Positions 1-7,869 of a stretch of 12,930 nucleotides of DNA are shown piece after piece. Positions within the stretch are counted from its first letter, which is position 1. Every line of letters starts with the position of its first letter. A program made the position numbers and the translations under genes. The notes beneath the pieces were generated by a model that searched no databases, was not told where the DNA came from, and saw only the letters and a list, made by a program, of their open reading frames with translations. Location: the NCBI GenBank assembly GCA_038532435.1, contig JBCBAP010000083.1, forward strand, positions 1-12,930, in the 5' to 3' direction. The stretch is from JBCBAP01 sp038532435 (GTDB lineage: Bacteria > Pseudomonadota > Alphaproteobacteria > Rhodobacterales > Rhodobacteraceae).

Positions 1-614
1 AGCGACGTGATCCAGAGGATGTAGGCATCTTCTTCAGAAATCGTTATCACGTTGTGCCCCATTGACGCGTCATAGTAGGCACTGTCTCCCCGAGACATGT
101 CGGCAGGCTCGTAGAACTCGGTGAAGAACCGCACCCGCCCCGTGAGCACATAGAGGAATTCCTCGCCATCGTGCCGGACCCAGCCCTCGAAATCCTCCAT
201 GGAACGTGCCCGCACCCGGGTGCGGTAGGGCAGCATGGACTTGCGGGTCAGGTCAGCGCCCAGCAGCTCATGCTCATAGGTCGCCGTGGTCAGCGGCTTG
301 CCCTCCCCCATGTGCGTGATGGAACGCCGTGCGAGCACCCGATCGCTCGACGGCGGCTTGAAGAGCTGGGGGATCGAGATGTCGAGCCCCTTTGCGAGCT
401 TTTGCACCGCATCGAACGTGGGTGACATCTGCTCATTCTCGATCTTCGAGAGGGTCGAGCGGGCGAGACCCGCCTGCCGGGATGCCTGTTCGAGGGTCCA
501 GTTGCGCGCCTTGCGCAGGGCCCTGACACGCTCGCCGAGGCGGAGCGGCTCCGGTGTTTCCTCCACGCCACTGCCGCGTCCGATTTTCAGGATCTTCGGC
601 TCGTCCGGTGTCAT
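1..614 (-). CDS. XRE-family transcriptional regulator with C-terminal cupin domain (3' end cut by window edge)
   Basis: Reading the minus strand from the ATG at 614 gives 204 codons with no stop before the window edge. Residues about 25-85 form an HTH_XRE domain (LGERVRALRKARNWTLEQAS, then AGLARSTLSKIENEQMSPTF), ending in the usual LDISIPQLF. Residues about 125-204 look like a cupin sensor (HDGEEFLYVLTGRV, then RGDSAYYDASMGHNV). The family is normally about 200-220 residues, so only a few are missing. A good ribosome site (GAGGG) lies about 6 bases before the ATG. Such proteins are cytosolic DNA-binding regulators that often sense a small ligand through the cupin. The gene is divergent from an acyl-CoA ligase only 44 bases away, so it probably controls that operon and itself; this is inferred from position. 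The ligand is unknown. Confidence 0.9.
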   Translation of the reverse strand, partial: MTPDEPKILKIGRGSGVEETPEPLRLGERVRALRKARNWTLEQASRQAGLARSTLSKIENEQMSPTFDAVQKLAKGLDISIPQLFKPPSSDRVLARRSITHMGEGKPLTTATYEHELLGADLTRKSMLPYRTRVRARSMEDFEGWVRHDGEEFLYVLTGRVRFFTEFYEPADMSRGDSAYYDASMGHNVITISEEDAYILWITS

Positions 615-658
615 CTTTTACCCTCGCCTTGGAATGCCCCTTGGAATACGACAGAATT
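615..658. promoter_or_regulatory. Divergent control region with a 9-base direct repeat
   Basis: The 44 bases between the divergent regulator and ligase genes contain CCTTGGAAT twice (627-635 and 639-647), a 12-base period. On the minus strand, CATAAT (661-656) could be a -10 box for the regulator, which would put the repeat at the start of its transcript; no good -35 goes with it. On the plus strand, TTGGAA (629-634) and CAGAAT (652-657) are 17 bases apart, but that spacing would start transcription after the ligase ATG, so I do not trust it. An operator for the XRE protein is the natural reading, but it is inferred. Confidence 0.4.
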
Positions 659-2203
659 ATGCAGCAAGGCCAGCGGGAAACCGGCCCGGACAGGGGGCCA
701 CGTCAGTTCAACATGGCGGCGCATTGCCTCGCTGCCGCGGCCCGTGTGCCCGACAAAGTGGCGCTCACCGTGCTGGACGCGCCGGACAGGGTCGCGGAGA
801 GGTGGAGCTATCGTGACCTCGACAGGGCCATCCGCGCCATCGCTGGCGCGCTCCGGTCGCGCGGAGTGCGGCCCGGTGACCGGGTTCTGATCAACCTCGG
901 CAATTCAAGCGCGTTTCCGCTCGCCTTCTTCGGCACGGTGGCGGTGGGCGGTGTCGCGGTACCCACATCCGCTCAACTCTCCGCACCGGAGCTCGCGGCG
1001 ATCATCAATCGGGTGAACCCGGCGCTGATCTGCTCGGATCGGGAGGACGTCGCCGCCGGAGCGATTTCCGTCTGGTCGACGGACGAGATCCGCCGGACGG
1101 CGGAGGGCCCTCCCGCGGACTTCGCGGCCACGAAACGGGACGATCCAGCCTATCTGGTTTTCACCTCCGGCACGTCGGCACACCCGAAGGGCGTGCTCCA
1201 CGCGCACAGGGCGGCGGACGCACGACGGATGATGTGGCGGGACTGGTACGGCCTGACCGCCGACGATCTCGTCTTACACGCGGGGGCGTTCAACTGGACC
1301 TACACGCTCGGGGCGGGATTGACAGATCCATGGGCCGCGGGAGCATCTGCCCTCATCTATATAGGAAAGCCCGGCAGGGACGTCTGGCCAACAATCATGG
1401 AGGCGCATGGGCCCAGCATTTTTGCTGCGGTGCCAGGCGTCTACCGCCAGATCCTGAAGTCCAACGTCAAGCTGGAACAGGCAACGCAACGCCTGCGCCA
1501 CGGCCTCAGCGCCGGCGAGGCCCTCGCGCCCGGTCTGAGAGCCCGCTGGCGGGAACGGACAGGCACCGACATCCACGAGGCGCTCGGCATGTCTGAGGTT
1601 TCGACCTTCATCAGCGGCAGCCCGGGACGACCCGCGCCGGAGGGCACAACCGGATATCCCCAGTTCGGCCGCCGTGTCGCTGTGCTCGAGGACCGGACCC
1701 CGACCTTCGCCAAATCGGGCACGGTCGGACGTCTTGCCGTTCACCGCTCCGATCCGGGGCTGATGCTTGGCTACTGGGAGGAGGAGGAGGCCACGAAAGC
1801 CGCCTTCGCCGGGGACTGGTTCGTGACCGGCGACCTCGTTGCCGAAGGCCCGGATGGCGCGCTCCGCTACGCCGGTCGGTCCGACGATGTGATGACCGCC
1901 CAGGGCTACCGGGTGGAGCCGGTGGAGGTCGAGGCTGTTCTCGCCACCCACCCTGCCGTGTCGGACAGTGCGGTCTGCGAGGTGCGCGTGTCGGAGGATC
2001 TGCGCCTCATCGTGGCCCTCGTCGAGGGACAGGCGGCGGACCTCAGCTCAACATCCCTCGATGCCCATTGCCGCGCGCATCTGGCGGACTACAAGTGCCC
2101 CAAGGCGTTCGTGCCCGTGGCTGCCCTGCCCCGCGGCGCGAACGGCAAACTCCAGCGGCGGGCTCTGCCCGCTCTCGTATCCGCAAAGGACCTTGCGCGA
2201 TGA
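659..2203 (+). CDS. AMP-binding acyl-CoA ligase (benzoate-CoA ligase-like branch)
   Basis: ANL-superfamily adenylating enzyme, 514 residues. It activates a carboxylic acid with ATP to an acyl-adenylate and then transfers it to CoA. Visible motifs are the P-loop TSGTSAHPKG (169-178), GMSE (310-313) at the acyl pocket, TGD (390-392), the hinge region GRSDDVMTAQGYRVEP (406-421), and the C-terminal PRGANGKLQRR with the adenylation lysine near 497. There is no signal peptide, so it is cytosolic. The reading frame is open back to 554, but the ATG at 659 is preferred because it lies just ahead of the conserved FNMAAHCLA start of the fold and clears the divergent regulator gene; its ribosome site is weak (GGAA, about 12 bases upstream). 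An ATG at 713 is possible. Substrate cannot be read from sequence; short, branched or aromatic acids are all possible. It is coupled to the next gene. Confidence 0.92.
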   Translation: MQQGQRETGPDRGPRQFNMAAHCLAAAARVPDKVALTVLDAPDRVAERWSYRDLDRAIRAIAGALRSRGVRPGDRVLINLGNSSAFPLAFFGTVAVGGVAVPTSAQLSAPELAAIINRVNPALICSDREDVAAGAISVWSTDEIRRTAEGPPADFAATKRDDPAYLVFTSGTSAHPKGVLHAHRAADARRMMWRDWYGLTADDLVLHAGAFNWTYTLGAGLTDPWAAGASALIYIGKPGRDVWPTIMEAHGPSIFAAVPGVYRQILKSNVKLEQATQRLRHGLSAGEALAPGLRARWRERTGTDIHEALGMSEVSTFISGSPGRPAPEGTTGYPQFGRRVAVLEDRTPTFAKSGTVGRLAVHRSDPGLMLGYWEEEEATKAAFAGDWFVTGDLVAEGPDGALRYAGRSDDVMTAQGYRVEPVEVEAVLATHPAVSDSAVCEVRVSEDLRLIVALVEGQAADLSSTSLDAHCRAHLADYKCPKAFVPVAALPRGANGKLQRRALPALVSAKDLAR

Positions 2204-2838
2204 TCCAACTCGACATCATCTCCGATCCCATCTGCCCCTGGTGCTACATCGGCAAGGCGAAACTCGATCAGGCGCTGGAGAGTGCGGGGCGCCAGCCGTT
2301 CGACATCCACTGGCGTCCCTTTCAGCTCAATCCGGACATGCCACCGGAGGGGATGGACCGCCGGGCCTATCTGGAGGGCAAGTTCGGCAAGGACCGCGCC
2401 ACCGCCTTCTACGCCCAGATCGAGGAGGCCGCGCGGGCCGCAGGGCTCAACGTCGATTTTGCGGCAATCACGCGTACCCCCAACACCATCGACGCCCATC
2501 GGGTCATTCGCTGGGCCCGCACGACCGGGCACCAGAGCAGGGTCGTTGCACAGCTTTTCACCCGCTACTTCCGGGAGGGTCAGGACATCTCCGACCCGGA
2601 GGTGCTGGCCGACGCGGCAGCGGCGGGCGGCATGGAGCGCGACATCGTCGCCCGGCTGCTGACCGGCGATGCCGACCGGGCGGAGGTCATCGCCGCAGAT
2701 CAGGAGGCGCGCCAGATGGGCGTGCGCGGGGTGCCCACCTTCATCGTCGCGGGCCAGTACGCGCTCTCCGGCGCGCAGGATCCGGAACTCTGGCGAAAGG
2801 TCATCGACGAGCTTTCGGAGGCGTCTACCCAGCAGTAA
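2200..2838 (+). CDS. FrnE/DsbA-family thiol oxidoreductase
   Basis: A thioredoxin-fold protein of 212 residues with the active site CPWC at 12-15 (SDPICPWCYIGK) and the cis-proline loop GVRGVPTF near 174-181, separated by a helical insert, as in DsbA/FrnE and 2-hydroxychromene-2-carboxylate isomerase relatives. The CxxC pair favours a dithiol oxidoreductase or isomerase over the glutathione-dependent chromene isomerase. No signal peptide is present, so it should act in the cytosol, as FrnE does. The frame is open further upstream, but the ATG at 2200 begins exactly at the fold and has AAGGA 9 bases before it. This ATG overlaps the ligase stop (ATGA), which points to translational coupling and a shared transcript. 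Its link to the ligase is not known. Confidence 0.9.
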   Translation: MIQLDIISDPICPWCYIGKAKLDQALESAGRQPFDIHWRPFQLNPDMPPEGMDRRAYLEGKFGKDRATAFYAQIEEAARAAGLNVDFAAITRTPNTIDAHRVIRWARTTGHQSRVVAQLFTRYFREGQDISDPEVLADAAAAGGMERDIVARLLTGDADRAEVIAADQEARQMGVRGVPTFIVAGQYALSGAQDPELWRKVIDELSEASTQQ

Positions 2839-2923
2839 TAACATTTCGTCACAATCCCGCTTGAAATACCGACCGCGGCTCCTCACTTGCCTTTGGTCGT
2901 TGTCAAAATCTGGAAAGTGTCGA

Positions 2924-3673
2924 ATGAAATACCTGTCCTCTCCCGTCTTTCTGCCGCTTCCGTTCGTACTGTTTGCCGGTGCCGCGTTCGCCCAGGAACC
3001 TGCCCCCGGGACCATTCAGGTCGGCGCAGTCTACAGTATTTCGAACGATCCCTATGTCGGCGACGGGGGGTTGGCCTTTCCGATCCCCAACATCGAATAT
3101 ATCGGGGACGGCTTCACGATCGGGGTGCGCGGTGCCACCGTCGATCTGCTAACGGAGGAGAACCTGACCGTGAAGGCGGTTCTGCAGCCGCGCCTGACAG
3201 GCCTTGAGTTTCAGGACGAGGATGAGCTTGACGGGATCGACCGGAACCTGACCCTCGATCTGGGCGTGACCGGCGAATACACCTACGGCATGACCTTCCT
3301 CAAGGCGACGGCCCTGCAGGAGGTCACCCGGGAACATGACGGGCAGGAGCTGAGCTTCGAGATCGGCCAGCGCCTGCGGGCCGGGCCGGTGATCCTCGAA
3401 GTCTCAGGCGGCGGTATCTTCCGCAGCGCGGATCTCAACGACCACCTCTACGGTGTGCGGGACAATGAAGTGCGCCCGGGCCGGCCGAGTTACAGCCCGG
3501 ATGCGGATCTCACGCCGTTCGTGTCGGCAGGGGTGATCCTGCCGCTGAGCGACCGCGCGCGGGCCTTTTCCCGGGTACGCTACGAAGTCCTGTCGGAGGC
3601 AGCGACGGACAGCCCCATCATCGAAGAAGATGAGCGCGTGGAGATCGCGTTCGGCGTCGGCTACTCGTTCTGA
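2924..3673 (+). CDS. MipA/OmpV-family outer-membrane protein
   Basis: Protein of 249 residues, the usual size for MipA/OmpV (Pfam MipA family). It starts with a signal peptide (about residues 1-23, cleavage after AFA before QEPAPG). The mature start resembles MipA (QVGAVYSISNDPYVGDGG, then PNIEYIGDGFTIGVRG). Alternating hydrophobic strands follow, and the chain ends in GVGYSF with a terminal Phe, the mark of an outer-membrane beta barrel. In E. coli MipA links MltA and PBP1B; many relatives have no known role, so I do not assign the gene symbol. The start at 2924 sits right at the signal peptide with GGAAAG upstream. It stands 85 bases after the oxidoreductase gene, so it may have its own promoter, though none is clear. 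Confidence 0.85.
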   Translation: MKYLSSPVFLPLPFVLFAGAAFAQEPAPGTIQVGAVYSISNDPYVGDGGLAFPIPNIEYIGDGFTIGVRGATVDLLTEENLTVKAVLQPRLTGLEFQDEDELDGIDRNLTLDLGVTGEYTYGMTFLKATALQEVTREHDGQELSFEIGQRLRAGPVILEVSGGGIFRSADLNDHLYGVRDNEVRPGRPSYSPDADLTPFVSAGVILPLSDRARAFSRVRYEVLSEAATDSPIIEEDERVEIAFGVGYSF

Positions 3674-3684
3674 CCGGCGCGGTC
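3672..3684. terminator. Short hairpin between convergent mipA-like gene and mfd
   Basis: GACCG-GCG-CGGTC forms a 5-base stem just after the stop codon of the outer-membrane protein gene, in the 23-base gap before the mfd stop. There is no T-run on either strand, so termination here would be weak or depend on Rho. Small and only suggestive. Confidence 0.25.
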
Positions 3685-3696
3685 TGATCCGGGCGT

Positions 3697-6600
3697 TCAG
3701 GCCTTCTCCGCGACCCGCTTTGCCGGAGCCTTTCCCTTGGCGTAGGCGGCGAGGTCGCGGGCGATTGCGAACGCGCCCTTGATCTTGCTGCCGTCGTCGG
3801 GCCAGTTCCGCCTTACAACGATCTTGTTGTCGCGGATCTTTGCGAGGCCCTTCTGGGCCTCAAGGAAGCTTACGAGCCCTTCGGGCGAGGCGAACTTGTC
3901 CTTGTGGAACTGGACCGTCGCACCCTTCGGCCCCCCATCGAGTTTTGCGATGCCCGCCCGGCGGCACATCGCCTTGACCCGCACGATGCGCAGGAGCATG
4001 TCGACTTCCCGCGGCAGCTTGCCAAAGCGGTCGATCAACTCCGCGGCGAAGCCTTCGAGCTCCACCTTCGTTTCCAGCGCGGACAGACGACGGTAGAGGC
4101 CCAGACGCACGTCGAGGTCGGGCACGAAGCTGTCGGGGATCAGCACCGGCACGCCGAGATTGATCTGAGGGGACCACTGGTCGTCGGTCTCGCTCAACCC
4201 TTCCAGCTCACCGGAGCGGATCTTGGCGATCGCCTCCTCGAGCATGTCCTGATAAAGTTGATAGCCGACCTCGGCCACCTGCCCCGACTGTTCCTCGCCG
4301 AGGAGGTTCCCTGCCCCGCGGATGTCGAGATCCTGGCTGGCGAGCGTGAAACCCGCGCCGAGACTGTCCAGAGAGGACAGCACACGCAACCGCTTCTCAG
4401 CCGCCGGGGTCAGCTTGGTCCGTGGTTTGGTGGTGAAGTAGGAGTAGGCCCGCAGCTTCGACCGGCCGACCCGCCCTCGGATCTGGTAGAGCTGCGCGAG
4501 CCCGAACATGTCCGCCCGATGCACGACAAGCGTGTTGGCCGCTGGGATGTCGATGCCGGACTCCACGATCGTCGTCGCCAGAAGCACGTCGTACTGCCCG
4601 TCGTAAAAGGCATTCATGCGCTGGTCGAGATCGCCCGCGGCCATCTGCCCGTGGGCGGTGATGAAACTCACCTCCGGCACCTGCTCCCGCAGGAACTCCT
4701 CGATCTCGGCGATCTCGCTGACCCGGGGCACCACGTAGAATGCCTGCCCGCCGCGATAATGTTCGCGTAGGAGCGCCTCGCGAACTGTCACCGGATCGAA
4801 CTCGCTCACATAGGTGCGGATGGCGAGGCGGTCGACGGGAGGCGTGCCGATCAGGCTCAGGTCACGCACACCGGTCAGGGCGAGCTGCAGCGTCCGCGGG
4901 ATCGGCGTCGCGGTCATGGTGAGCACATGGATGTCGGAACGGAGCTCCTTCAGCCGCTCCTTGTGCCCTACACCGAAATGCTGCTCCTCATCGATGATGA
5001 GAAGGCCAAGGTTGGCGAAGCGCACATTCTTGGCCAGAAGCGCGTGGGTGCCCACCACGATCTCGATCTCGTTGCGCGCAAGCCCCTCCCGCGTCTCCGT
5101 CATCTCCTTGGCGGGGACGAACCGGGACATCTGCCGTACCTTGATCGGCAGGCCGCGGAACCGTTCGGCGAAGCTTTTGTAGTGCTGTCGCGCGAGCAGG
5201 GTCGTCGGCGCGATGATGGCCACCTGAACACCGGACATCGCGGCGATGAACGCGGCACGCAACGCGACCTCCGTCTTGCCGAAGCCGACATCTCCGCAGA
5301 TCAGGCGGTCCATCGGCTTTCCGTCGGCCATATCGCCGATCACATCCTCGATGGCGCTGAGCTGATCGTCGGTCTCCGTGTAGGGAAAGCGGGCGCAGAA
5401 CTCGTCCCACATCCCCTCCGGCGGCGACAGTACGGGAGCGGAACGGAGCGCCCGTTCGGCCGCCACCCGGATGAGGCGTTCCGCCGCGAGCTTGATCCGC
5501 TCCTTGAGCTTGGCCTTCTTCGCCTGCCACGCACCGCCGCCGAGCCTGTCCAGCAGCCCCTCATCGTGACCGTAGCGGGTCAGCAACTCGATGTTCTCAA
5601 CGGGCAGGTAGAGCTTTGACGCACCCGCGTACTCAAGGTGCAGGCACTCGTGCGGCGCACCGGCGGCGGTGATGGTTTCGAGCCCGTGATAGCGCCCCAC
5701 CCCGTGCTCCACATGGACGATCAGATCGCCAGGCGTGAGGCTTGTCGCCTCGGTCAGGTAGTTTTCGGCACGCTTCTTCTTTCGTGCCGAGCGCACGAGC
5801 CGGTCCCCAAGCACATCCTGCTCGGCGATGACGGTGACGCCCCGCGCCTCGAACCCCGCCTCCAGACCCCAGACCGCGAGGTTGAGGCTTCCCTTCGCCC
5901 CCGCCGCGTCCCAGGTGTCAATCGGGGTCGCCCCCTCGACACCGCTGTCAGAGAGCAGCGTCGCCATCCGTTCCCGCGAACCGTCAGAATAGGAGGCGAG
6001 GACGACAGCCCCTTCCTTGCGCTTTGCCCTGATGTGATCCGCGACCGCGCCGAAAAGGCTGATCTCCTCCCGCTGGCGTTCGGGGGCGAAGTTGCGCCCT
6101 GCCCGCCCACCCGCATCGATCACCCCGGGACCGGAGGCGGTTGGGTGCGGGCTGTGCCGCCGCACAGGATGGCCGGTCAGCGCCGCCTTCCAGTCCGTGT
6201 CGTCGAGATAGAGCCGTTCCGGCGGGACGGGCTTGTAGACGGAGCCGCCAGCCGCCTTTGACCGCAGCGCCTCCTGCCGGGCCTCATAGTGATCCTGAAC
6301 CGCGTCCCAGCGGGCATCCCGGGCCGCATCGACCTGATCGTCAAGCACCACGAGTGCGTTTGGCAGATAGTCGAAGAGCGTCTCCATCCGCTCATGGAAG
6401 AACGGCGCCCAGTGTTCGTACCCCTGATGTTTGCGCCCGGCAGAGATGCTTTCGTAGAGCGCGTCGTCGGTACCAACCGCCCCGAACGTGTGCCGGTAGG
6501 CGGAGCGAAACCGCTCGATTGATTTGTCATCCAGGATCACTTCGGACACCGGCGCGAGCTCCACGCGGTTCACCCGCTCGGTCGTCATCTGCGTCTCGGG

Positions 6601-7182
6601 ATTGAACCGCCGCGCGCCGTCGAGCACATCGCCGAAGAGATCGAGCCGCACCGGACCGCCATGCCCGGGGGGGTAGATGTCGATGAGACCGCCGCGCACG
6701 GCAAAATCACCGGGCTCCGTTACCGTCGGCGTCTGGGAAAAGCCCATGCGGACGAGAAACGCACGCAGGGCTGCCTCATCGATGCGTCCCCCGACTGAGG
6801 CGGTGAAAGAGGATGCGGCGACGAGGGCGCGCGCAGGCACCCGCTGCGTCGCCGCGTTGACAGTCGTGAGGACGACCGCCGGGCGATCGAACCCTTCCGC
6901 GAGGGCGGCAAGCGTCGCCATCCGCGCGGCCGCAACCTCGGCATTGGGGGAGATGCGGTCGTAAGGCAGACAGTCCCATGCCGGGAAACTCAGAACGGGC
7001 AGATCGGGCGCGAGAAACCCCAGTGCCGTGCGCATCGCGGCGACGCGTGCATCGTCCCGCGCGACATGCATGACCGGCGCACCGGCAGCACGGACATATT
7101 CCGCCAGCAGCTGCGCATCGAATCCTTCCGGCGCGCCACCGACGCGGATGTCGCCCGGACCATCCAGAACCTTGGTCATCAT
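3697..7182 (-). CDS. mfd: Transcription-repair coupling factor Mfd
   Basis: Mfd is a DNA translocase that removes RNA polymerase stalled at lesions and recruits UvrA. Numbered from the GTG at 7212 (1171 residues), the sequence shows UvrB-like N-terminal modules (FPAWDCLPYDRISPN near 76-90; GDFAVRGGLIDIYPPG near 168-183), a CarD-like polymerase-binding domain (LTPGDLIVHVEHGVGRYHG, 492-510, to about 548), and a RecG-like SF2 motor with Walker A GDVGFGKTE (640-648), the DEEQ box (741-744), TATPIPR (767-773) and QIRGRVGR (910-917). The C-terminal TRCF domain begins near 1015 (QINLGVPVLIPDSFVPDLD). The ATG at 7182 is chosen because the extra ten residues from the GTG look unlike Mfd; an adjacent ATG lies at 7179. 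The tail is Lys/Ala-rich. It probably shares a transcript with the membrane protein upstream (gap about 51 bases). Confidence 0.97.
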   Translation of the reverse strand: MMTKVLDGPGDIRVGGAPEGFDAQLLAEYVRAAGAPVMHVARDDARVAAMRTALGFLAPDLPVLSFPAWDCLPYDRISPNAEVAAARMATLAALAEGFDRPAVVLTTVNAATQRVPARALVAASSFTASVGGRIDEAALRAFLVRMGFSQTPTVTEPGDFAVRGGLIDIYPPGHGGPVRLDLFGDVLDGARRFNPETQMTTERVNRVELAPVSEVILDDKSIERFRSAYRHTFGAVGTDDALYESISAGRKHQGYEHWAPFFHERMETLFDYLPNALVVLDDQVDAARDARWDAVQDHYEARQEALRSKAAGGSVYKPVPPERLYLDDTDWKAALTGHPVRRHSPHPTASGPGVIDAGGRAGRNFAPERQREEISLFGAVADHIRAKRKEGAVVLASYSDGSRERMATLLSDSGVEGATPIDTWDAAGAKGSLNLAVWGLEAGFEARGVTVIAEQDVLGDRLVRSARKKKRAENYLTEATSLTPGDLIVHVEHGVGRYHGLETITAAGAPHECLHLEYAGASKLYLPVENIELLTRYGHDEGLLDRLGGGAWQAKKAKLKERIKLAAERLIRVAAERALRSAPVLSPPEGMWDEFCARFPYTETDDQLSAIEDVIGDMADGKPMDRLICGDVGFGKTEVALRAAFIAAMSGVQVAIIAPTTLLARQHYKSFAERFRGLPIKVRQMSRFVPAKEMTETREGLARNEIEIVVGTHALLAKNVRFANLGLLIIDEEQHFGVGHKERLKELRSDIHVLTMTATPIPRTLQLALTGVRDLSLIGTPPVDRLAIRTYVSEFDPVTVREALLREHYRGGQAFYVVPRVSEIAEIEEFLREQVPEVSFITAHGQMAAGDLDQRMNAFYDGQYDVLLATTIVESGIDIPAANTLVVHRADMFGLAQLYQIRGRVGRSKLRAYSYFTTKPRTKLTPAAEKRLRVLSSLDSLGAGFTLASQDLDIRGAGNLLGEEQSGQVAEVGYQLYQDMLEEAIAKIRSGELEGLSETDDQWSPQINLGVPVLIPDSFVPDLDVRLGLYRRLSALETKVELEGFAAELIDRFGKLPREVDMLLRIVRVKAMCRRAGIAKLDGGPKGATVQFHKDKFASPEGLVSFLEAQKGLAKIRDNKIVVRRNWPDDGSKIKGAFAIARDLAAYAKGKAPAKRVAEKA

Positions 7183-7233
7183 GCCCGGCAGGTAACGCGT
7201 CCGCCGCCCCACGGCAAGGGGCGCTGCGTCGCG

Positions 7234-7749
7234 TCAGAGGATCGGCTCGACGACCCGGCGGGAAAGCACATCGATCACGACAAACCCCGCCGCGGAGGAG
7301 ATGGAGGCGACACCCCAAAGCTGGTTGATGAACCGCCGCCACACCAGACGCCGCCGTAGTGGGGAGCCCTCAATATCCTCGACCAGCACCCGGCGGGCGA
7401 GCCGGATCTCTCCCCACGTCACGATCATCAGCGGTACGGCGGTGACCAGAACAGCCTGCGCGATCTCAATCCAGAAGACGAAGCTTGCCGTCAGCAGTGC
7501 CGTGACCACGAACGCGGACAGGGTGACCAGCGTGATCGGCACGTTGCGCACCACATGGTCGTATCGTTTCGCATGGACCCGGGCGAGCGTGTCGACGGAG
7601 GGGCCCCACCGATCCGGATCACGGTCGGCCCTGACCACCGCATCGAAAGGCACGCCGAGCGTCCAATGGCTGCGTGCTGACCAGGTGAGGGCCAGGAAGA
7701 TCCAGAACCAGATGGAGTTGAAACTCTCCAGATGCAGATAGTCTACCAT
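7234..7749 (-). CDS. Small membrane protein of the kind labelled 'component of SufBCD complex' in Rhodobacterales
   Basis: A 171-residue protein with an N-terminal hydrophobic stretch (SFNSIWFWIFLALTWS, 9-24), two close membrane segments (about 70-90 and 93-112) and one near the end (about 143-162). The start SFNSIWFW...SARSHWTLGVPFDAVVRA matches, from memory, a family found in Rhodobacterales and often named as a SufBCD component. Nothing in the sequence (no cysteines, no ATPase or Suf motifs) supports an iron-sulfur role, so that label should be treated as doubtful. The ATG at 7749 has purine-rich AGGACAGGG upstream. It lies directly ahead of mfd on the same strand and is divergent from hemB. 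Confidence 0.75.
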   Translation of the reverse strand: MVDYLHLESFNSIWFWIFLALTWSARSHWTLGVPFDAVVRADRDPDRWGPSVDTLARVHAKRYDHVVRNVPITLVTLSAFVVTALLTASFVFWIEIAQAVLVTAVPLMIVTWGEIRLARRVLVEDIEGSPLRRRLVWRRFINQLWGVASISSAAGFVVIDVLSRRVVEPIL

Positions 7750-7773
7750 TCGCGCCCTGTCCTGACTTCGGGG

Positions 7774-7801
7774 AGCATAGGCTCCCGCGCCGTGGCGGCA
7801 A
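7774..7801 (-). promoter_or_regulatory. Candidate promoter for the membrane protein-mfd unit
   Basis: On the minus strand, TTGCCG (7801-7796) and TATGCT (7779-7774) are 16 bases apart, 4/6 matches each to the sigma-70 -35 and -10 boxes. This leaves a leader of about 20 bases before the ATG at 7749. The -10 box falls within an inverted repeat GGGAGC-ATAG-GCTCCC (7771-7786). The match is modest and untested. Confidence 0.35.
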
Positions 7802-7869
7802 GGCGGTTTTTACTTGAGCGCGCCCGGACCCCATGGCACCAGTGGCCAACTGTTCAGGAAGGTTGACAC

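Noticed and set aside
629..657. TTGGAA-N17-CAGAAT as a ligase promoter
   Set aside because: Transcription would begin a few bases after the chosen start codon, so the boxes do not fit the gene.
554..658. Extended 5' end of the ligase frame (35 extra codons)
   Set aside because: It runs antisense into the regulator start, has no family-like sequence and no good ribosome site; the ATG at 659 fits the fold.
1779..1793. GAG triplet run (Glu-Glu-Glu-Glu) in the ligase gene
   Set aside because: Short coding repeat in an acidic loop; no sign of slippage or a frameshift.
3904..4770. Long plus-strand frame of 288 codons within mfd
   Set aside because: It is antisense to strongly conserved Mfd helicase coding, and its sequence resembles no family; such long open frames are common opposite high-GC genes.
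7785..7815. GC-rich hairpin followed by TTTTT before hemB, as a terminator
   Set aside because: The stems are only four bases long and no plus-strand gene ends upstream, so there is nothing obvious to terminate.
7863..7868. TTGACA as a -35 box for hemB
   Set aside because: No -10-like sequence lies 16-18 bases downstream, and it sits between ribosome site and ATG.
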